NCBI RefSeq assembly: GCF_011765625.1
Contig: NZ_CP050313.1
Span: forward strand, 492,501-556,500
DNA: 64,000 bases
Source: Shewanella aestuarii
GTDB taxonomy: Bacteria; Pseudomonadota; Gammaproteobacteria; Enterobacterales; Shewanellaceae
Direction: 5' to 3'
Shown here: one piece after another, positions 59,249-64,000 of the stretch
Layout: every line of letters begins with the position of its first letter
Numbering within the stretch: the stretch's first letter is position 1
Notes under the pieces: generated by a model
Database searches by the model: none
Seen by the model: only the letters and a program-made list of their open reading frames with translations
What the model was told of the DNA's origin: nothing
Made by a program: the position numbers and the translations under genes

Positions 59249-62200
59249 ATGCCAAGTTTGATCAGAATCGTGCTTATTAATACCCACTTACCTGGTGTGG
59301 TTGAATTAGCGTTAAACGGCCATACCAATATTTGTGGTACAAATGCCTCAGGTAAAACCACCTTACAGCGTTTAGTGCCAGTTTTTTATGGTGAATATCC
59401 AAGTCGAGTTGTGCCATCCACTCGAGATAGTTTCGAACGTTGGTATTTACCGCACGATTCAAGTTACATCATTTATGAGTATCAAAAAGATGATGGTTTA
59501 CTTTACCAAGCTGTTTTGGCATCGGCTGGTGATGGCAAAGGGGTCAATTACCGCTTTATTGGTCGTGGCTTTGAATTAGATGATTACGTTAAAAGTCGCA
59601 ATGGTGACACGGTAATTTGTCATTCAATGGCTGAACTTGGTCGTGAGGTAAAACGCCAAGGTGTTGTTCACACTAACTTATTAAACACTCGTGAATATCG
59701 CGCCATTATTCAAAACGATCGCAGTTTATTAAATACTGGCAGTAATCGTAACGAGCTGCGTACTTATGCGCGTCAGTTTTCGCTTTGTGATGGCGACCAT
59801 ACCTTGCGTCATATTGAAAAGTTAGCGAAAGCGGTGCATTCCAAAGAAGGTAAAATGGAAACGGTCAAATCGATGATCGCCGCCATTTTAGAAGAAGACG
59901 GTGTTAACCCGCCTACCTCACGCTTAAATCCGCAAAGAGTCGAAGCTTGGATCCGTGAAAGCCAGTTGGTTCAGGGCTTTGAACAAATTAAGCCAGAATT
60001 TGAAAAGCTCGAGCAAGAGTTTAATCAATTATTAAGCGCCGAAATGCGTTTAGCCAGTTTATCTCGTGGTTATCGGCACGATGAAACCCTAGAAGCAGAG
60101 CGCCAAGATGCCAACCAAACCATAGGCAAAGAGCTTAACTTAAAGCTTCGAATGCTTGATGATGAATGGAAAGATATTCGTGATGAACTCAATCAAGAGA
60201 TTTCCGCTGCTAAAGGCGATGTGAATAAGGTTGAGCACGAGCTTGATACGATTGAAGAACAACATGGCGCATTTTTAGATGCCGATATCGATCAAGCTAA
60301 AGCGGATTTAGATAGTTTACCGGCTTGGCGACAAGACGTTGAAAATCTGAATGAACGTCATAAGTTACAAACCGAAAAGCACCAAGATATTGAAGCGGCA
60401 TTTAATGCGAGACGTTCAAAAATTGCCGAGCAATTACACCGTGAGTTAGAGTCACTGCATCAAGAACAAGATTTACAGCGCGAAGCACGAGACAAACAGC
60501 GTGAGCTAGCCAATGAAGATTTAGCCAAACTCGAACAGTTTTGGCGTGATCAAGCCGATGCTGGTAAGGCCAAATTTAGTGAGCAAGAATATCAACTAAA
60601 GCTCACGGCTGCAGAGCTCAAACATCAGGTTGATGGTGTGTCATACACCGAAGATGAAAAAATGCGTTTAGCCATTTTTGACGAGCGTATTAGCCTTGCA
60701 GATGAAGAGCAAGAGGCAAGCAATCAAAAAGTTGAGCGCTTAATGGTAGAGGAGCGCAAGCAGCGCGCTAAGCGTGACCAAGCGAACGAAGCACTGCGTA
60801 TCGCCAGTATGCGGGTTAATGAGCGTGAGCAAGCCAAAGAAGAAATTCACCATATGCTGTTCCCGCAATCGCATACCTTGCTTGAGTTTTTACGCAAAGA
60901 AGCTCACGGCTGGGAAAATTCATTTGGTAAAGTCATCGCACCGGAGTTATTACATCGTACTGATCTGCATCCTAATATTGCCACTAATGATTCAGATGCC
61001 CTATTTGGTGTACAGATAGATCTTAAAGCGATTGATGTGCCTGAATATGCCCAATCAGAACAAGACTTACGCATTGGTTTAGCTAAAGCCGAAGAAGCAT
61101 TAAAAAGCGCCCAAGAATTACAAGCTGAACATGAAAATCAGCTAGTTGCAATGAATGATGCGCTCGACAAACTTAACCGTGAACTCACCTTTGCGCGCAC
61201 CGCGTATAAAAATAGCCGCGAAGATTTACGCCGCTTATTTGATGAGAAACGCAGCGAGCAGCAACGTATTGATGCAGCCGTCACCGAGCGTAAAGCACAA
61301 TCTAGCAAACGTTTGATTCAGTTAGATAATGAATTAAAGCAACTTAAAAATCAGCATCTTGAATGGCTAGGCGAGCAAAAGTCACATGCACTAGAAGCGC
61401 GCATGGAGAAAAATGCCTATTGGCAAGAAGTGGTCGGCGCAATTGATAATCTGCTTGGGCAAATTAAAGCCAATATTGAGCAACGTCGTGCCAATGCTAA
61501 AGCCGAACAAAAAGCCTGTGAAACCTGGTACAAAAATGAACTTAAATCACGTGGTGTCGATGAAGATGCCATTCTAAGTCTAAAGCGTCAAATTCGCGAC
61601 TTAGAAGCAAAAATTAGTCATGCCGAGCAGCGTCGCAGTGAAGTGCTGCGTTATGAAGACTGGTATCAGCATACTTGGTTAGGGCGCAAGCCTAAACTGC
61701 AAACCCAGTTAGCCGATGTGAAACGTGCTGCACTGGAGTTTGAACAACAATTAACCAATAAAACCCACGAGATTAAAACCCGCCGTAATGAGTTAGAAAC
61801 GCAGCGAAAAGCCTCTGATGCCGCGCAAGTAGAAGCTTCTGAAAACTTAACTAAATTACGTGCAGTGATGCGTAAATTAGCTGATTTAAAACTGCCTTCT
61901 AACAATGAAGAAGCCGTGGGGAGCATTGGTGAGCGCTTACGCCAAGGTGAAGATTTACTGCTAAAACGTGATTATTTGTTAGGCTCTGTTAAACAATACG
62001 TTGAGCACTTTGACAGTGTGATTGCCAGTAAATCTGGTTCAGGTTTAGCCGAATTCTGGGAGCGAGCCCGTGAAGAATCTAGCTTTATTAATGATAAAGG
62101 CATTCGCTTACTGGATTACCGTAAATTAGTGCCGCAACTTGAACAGTTACTGAACGTGATGGTGCCACAATCATTAATGGCGATTCGAGAGCAAGGGCGT

Positions 62201-62929
62201 ATTTTTGGGGTTGATCTCACCGCATTTTATGATGTGTTAGCAGATATTGATCGCCGCATTGCCTCGCAAAGCGCGCGGATCACCCGTGAAGTGGGGGAAG
62301 AGCTATTCCTTGATGGAGTATCAGAGTCTGCGGTCCGCATTCGTTCACGTATCAGTGAGCTCGAATTTTGGCCAGAGCTTGAAGAGTTTGTAAAAGCCTT
62401 TAAAGCCTGGAAAGCTGATAACTTCAGTCGTTTACCTGACGAGCATTACACTAATAGCATGCGCCGTGCGCTAGATATTATCGGCCGTGCTGCGTTAACT
62501 GGTGGTATTGCCAAACTGTTAGAGATTGAGCTACGTCTTAAAGAAGGTAACAGTGACTTAATTATTCGCACCGATCGCCAGTTGAATGAATCATCTAGCC
62601 ACGGTATGGCTTACTTAATTTTGTGTAAATTCTTACTCGCCTTTACCCGTTTACTACGTGGTAAAGCAAACGTCACCATTCACTGGCCAATTGATGAACT
62701 AGGTACCTTACACCACACCAACGTGAAGAAGATTTTTGATGCCTGCGAAAACAATAATATTAGCGTGTTAGGCGCATTCCCGAATCCTGAGTCTGAAGTG
62801 CTCAACCTGTTTGCTAACCGTTATATCATTAATAAGCAAACTAAAAAGCTACAAGTAGTGAAGCCAAAAGCTAACCCATTGGCAGAGCGTTTAAATCAAC
62901 GTAAGGCGAAATCAGAGGAGTTAGCATAA
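59249..62929 (+). CDS. SMC-like ATPase (DUF3584-type), MukB/MksB-like
   Basis: A 1226-aa protein with the split ATPase of an SMC protein: Walker A GTNASGKT at residues 30-37, long coiled-coil arms (roughly 270-560 and 640-950) around a hinge, and a C-terminal half-site with SSSHG (1115-1119) as signature and IDELG (Asp1149-Glu1150) as Walker B. The N-terminus, IRIVLINTHLPGVVELALNG, is the pattern I recall for DUF3584 (PF12128). The likely role is DNA binding or loop extrusion in a condensin-like complex, by inference. The gene overlaps its neighbour by one base (TAATG). It is clearly not RecN or SbcC, and it lacks the usual LDEA Walker B. Confidence 0.82.
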   Translation: MPSLIRIVLINTHLPGVVELALNGHTNICGTNASGKTTLQRLVPVFYGEYPSRVVPSTRDSFERWYLPHDSSYIIYEYQKDDGLLYQAVLASAGDGKGVNYRFIGRGFELDDYVKSRNGDTVICHSMAELGREVKRQGVVHTNLLNTREYRAIIQNDRSLLNTGSNRNELRTYARQFSLCDGDHTLRHIEKLAKAVHSKEGKMETVKSMIAAILEEDGVNPPTSRLNPQRVEAWIRESQLVQGFEQIKPEFEKLEQEFNQLLSAEMRLASLSRGYRHDETLEAERQDANQTIGKELNLKLRMLDDEWKDIRDELNQEISAAKGDVNKVEHELDTIEEQHGAFLDADIDQAKADLDSLPAWRQDVENLNERHKLQTEKHQDIEAAFNARRSKIAEQLHRELESLHQEQDLQREARDKQRELANEDLAKLEQFWRDQADAGKAKFSEQEYQLKLTAAELKHQVDGVSYTEDEKMRLAIFDERISLADEEQEASNQKVERLMVEERKQRAKRDQANEALRIASMRVNEREQAKEEIHHMLFPQSHTLLEFLRKEAHGWENSFGKVIAPELLHRTDLHPNIATNDSDALFGVQIDLKAIDVPEYAQSEQDLRIGLAKAEEALKSAQELQAEHENQLVAMNDALDKLNRELTFARTAYKNSREDLRRLFDEKRSEQQRIDAAVTERKAQSSKRLIQLDNELKQLKNQHLEWLGEQKSHALEARMEKNAYWQEVVGAIDNLLGQIKANIEQRRANAKAEQKACETWYKNELKSRGVDEDAILSLKRQIRDLEAKISHAEQRRSEVLRYEDWYQHTWLGRKPKLQTQLADVKRAALEFEQQLTNKTHEIKTRRNELETQRKASDAAQVEASENLTKLRAVMRKLADLKLPSNNEEAVGSIGERLRQGEDLLLKRDYLLGSVKQYVEHFDSVIASKSGSGLAEFWERAREESSFINDKGIRLLDYRKLVPQLEQLLNVMVPQSLMAIREQGRIFGVDLTAFYDVLADIDRRIASQSARITREVGEELFLDGVSESAVRIRSRISELEFWPELEEFVKAFKAWKADNFSRLPDEHYTNSMRRALDIIGRAALTGGIAKLLEIELRLKEGNSDLIIRTDRQLNESSSHGMAYLILCKFLLAFTRLLRGKANVTIHWPIDELGTLHHTNVKKIFDACENNNISVLGAFPNPESEVLNLFANRYIINKQTKKLQVVKPKANPLAERLNQRKAKSEELA

Positions 62930-63597
62930 TGTCTACAGAATCCAATATCAGCAATCATGACACGGTATTAGTGGGCACAGGTGCAATTATTGAGCAGCTA
63001 TTACGCGGCGAGTTTATTTGTCGCGTGACCAATGAAGATGGTTGGCGAGCCCTTAAAAATAACAGTACTCGCGAGCGAGTAGAAAGCTATTTGAATCAAA
63101 TAAACCGTACTATTGCTAGCGCGGGTGAAGGTGAAGTGTTTTTCTGTGGCTATTTACAGTTAGGTGAAAACGAGCGCAAAGTTATTTCCAGTCAGTTCAA
63201 AGAAATTTGTGCTGCGTTAATCCCCTTAGTTGAATGGTTAGTCCTTGTTCAAGAGGCTAGCGGCCAAGATGCGCCATTAAGTGAAGGCGCGCCAATCCGC
63301 TTAACAGAACTACAAACCCGTATTGAAGACACTCCCGCGTTTCGAGAGCAGTTAACCAAACTTAGTCATTATCGATTATTTGGCTCAAGTAGTAGCAATG
63401 TTGATGGCCAAATTAAGTTGGTATTCAAGCGTTTGGTCGAGTTAGGTTACTTAACTAAACCGAATTCAGAAAAGCAAATTTACATTGCCACGGGCAAGTT
63501 AGATTATTTATATGAAGTGATCCGCTTTATTGACGAAACCGAAGGGCTTAGTCTTGAGGCGCAAGCTGAAACCGCCACTCAGCGGGAGTTATTATGA
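62929..63597 (+). CDS. MksE/MukE-like partner subunit (putative)
   Basis: A 222-aa soluble protein with no membrane segment. The predicted helices and the C-terminal KLVFKRLVELGYLTKPNSEKQIYIATGKLDYLYEVIRFI look like a winged-helix domain, the fold of MukE/MksE/JetB subunits that clamp the kleisin. I call it on size, context and fold appearance, since direct similarity to MukE is not obvious to me. It overlaps both neighbours (one base with the ATPase gene, four with the next), so the three products are probably made in fixed ratio. Confidence 0.6.
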   Translation: MSTESNISNHDTVLVGTGAIIEQLLRGEFICRVTNEDGWRALKNNSTRERVESYLNQINRTIASAGEGEVFFCGYLQLGENERKVISSQFKEICAALIPLVEWLVLVQEASGQDAPLSEGAPIRLTELQTRIEDTPAFREQLTKLSHYRLFGSSSSNVDGQIKLVFKRLVELGYLTKPNSEKQIYIATGKLDYLYEVIRFIDETEGLSLEAQAETATQRELL

Positions 63598-64000
63598 GTA
63601 GCAACTTACATCAAGCGGGGGTAAAGCTTCTTAAACAAATTGGCCGCCATGCCGATGTGATTATGGATGCTTATTTAGCGGGCTCAGTGAGTGAATCAAG
63701 TCATGACCCTGCTGTGATTGAAAAGCTTAAAAAAAGCGGTATTTTGTGGCGTCCAGAGCCAGATCAATCGCTACGCTTGAAGCGTTCAGTGCGAGCCTTG
63801 TTAGAAGAAGGCTTAAGTGATGAGCGTAATCGTCAAATCGACTCTAATGTTGGCTCGGCGTTGGCCACGATTAAAACCTTGGCTGATCACTACAAGGAAG
63901 CGCGTCACAATGTCGATTACAGTGCTGCTGAAGCTTATTTAGCCGATTTAAGTGAGCATGTTTACAGCTTTACCGACAGCCTGCGTTATTCAATAAGGGT
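63594..64000 (+). CDS. Third gene of the condensin-like operon (partial, possible MksF-type kleisin)
   Basis: An open frame from ATG 63594 to the window edge, at least 135 aa, with a four-base overlap (ATGA) with the previous gene. The visible part is helical and charged: SSNLHQAGVKLLKQIGRHAD, then ILWRPEPDQSLRLKRSVRAL and ATIKTLADHYKEARHN. A kleisin N-terminal domain would fit the position, but the sequence alone does not prove it. Truncated by the end of the window, so length and C-terminal domain are unseen. Confidence 0.6.
   Translation, partial: MSSNLHQAGVKLLKQIGRHADVIMDAYLAGSVSESSHDPAVIEKLKKSGILWRPEPDQSLRLKRSVRALLEEGLSDERNRQIDSNVGSALATIKTLADHYKEARHNVDYSAAEAYLADLSEHVYSFTDSLRYSIR

Overview
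The window looks like a chromosomal segment of a marine gammaproteobacterium, most likely a Shewanella. That is inference from gene content and order: the mla-ibaG-murA cluster, degS/degQ, zapE-rplM-rpsI, a DUF2065 gene next to purA, then motX-rnr-rlmB and rpsF-priB-rpsR-rplI. A Na+-type flagellar motor protein (MotX) and a perfect FNR/EtrA-type operator fit this too. Base composition is even and nearly all genes are intact. No rRNA, tRNA, CRISPR array, prophage or complete IS was recognised.

Layout, left part. An Oar-like TonB-dependent receptor (171-3338) is followed by small metabolic genes: elaA, an ABM monooxygenase-like protein, a radical SAM protein, a GNAT acetyltransferase, an MscS channel, a eukaryotic-type ornithine decarboxylase and udp. 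Next come an NfeD gene with two tandem SPFH/stomatin paralogues, a LysR regulator, uvrD and ubiA. Positions 18233-25930 lie mostly on the minus strand: a MazG-like protein, an Aer-like chemoreceptor, fre, ubiD, and a binding-protein lipoprotein paired with a diguanylate cyclase. Divergent from that pair is a second binding protein, broken by a one-base frameshift, which overlaps a chemoreceptor gene. The two operons look like matched periplasmic sensing modules with different outputs (c-di-GMP and chemotaxis).

Middle part. A small accessory patch (28667-29473) holds a 191-bp tandem duplication that carries a MITE-like 121-bp element, and an orphan transposase-type HTH ORF. Then come mgtE and a long minus-strand cell-envelope and nitrogen-PTS cluster: yrbG-like exchanger, kdsD, kdsC, lptC, lptA, lptB, rpoN, hpf, ptsN, rapZ and ptsO. 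The phospholipid-transport operon mlaFEDCB with ibaG and murA diverges from it on the plus strand. Together these genes serve LPS core synthesis, LPS export, outer-membrane lipid asymmetry, peptidoglycan precursor synthesis and envelope stress proteolysis (degS, degQ).

Right part. Housekeeping genes run from zapE to rplI. The window ends inside an operon of an SMC-like ATPase (1226 aa, DUF3584-like), a 222-aa partner and a truncated third gene. The stop/start overlaps and protein sizes suggest a MukBEF/MksBEF-like condensin-type system. It is the best candidate here for an under-described system; its function cannot be settled from this window.
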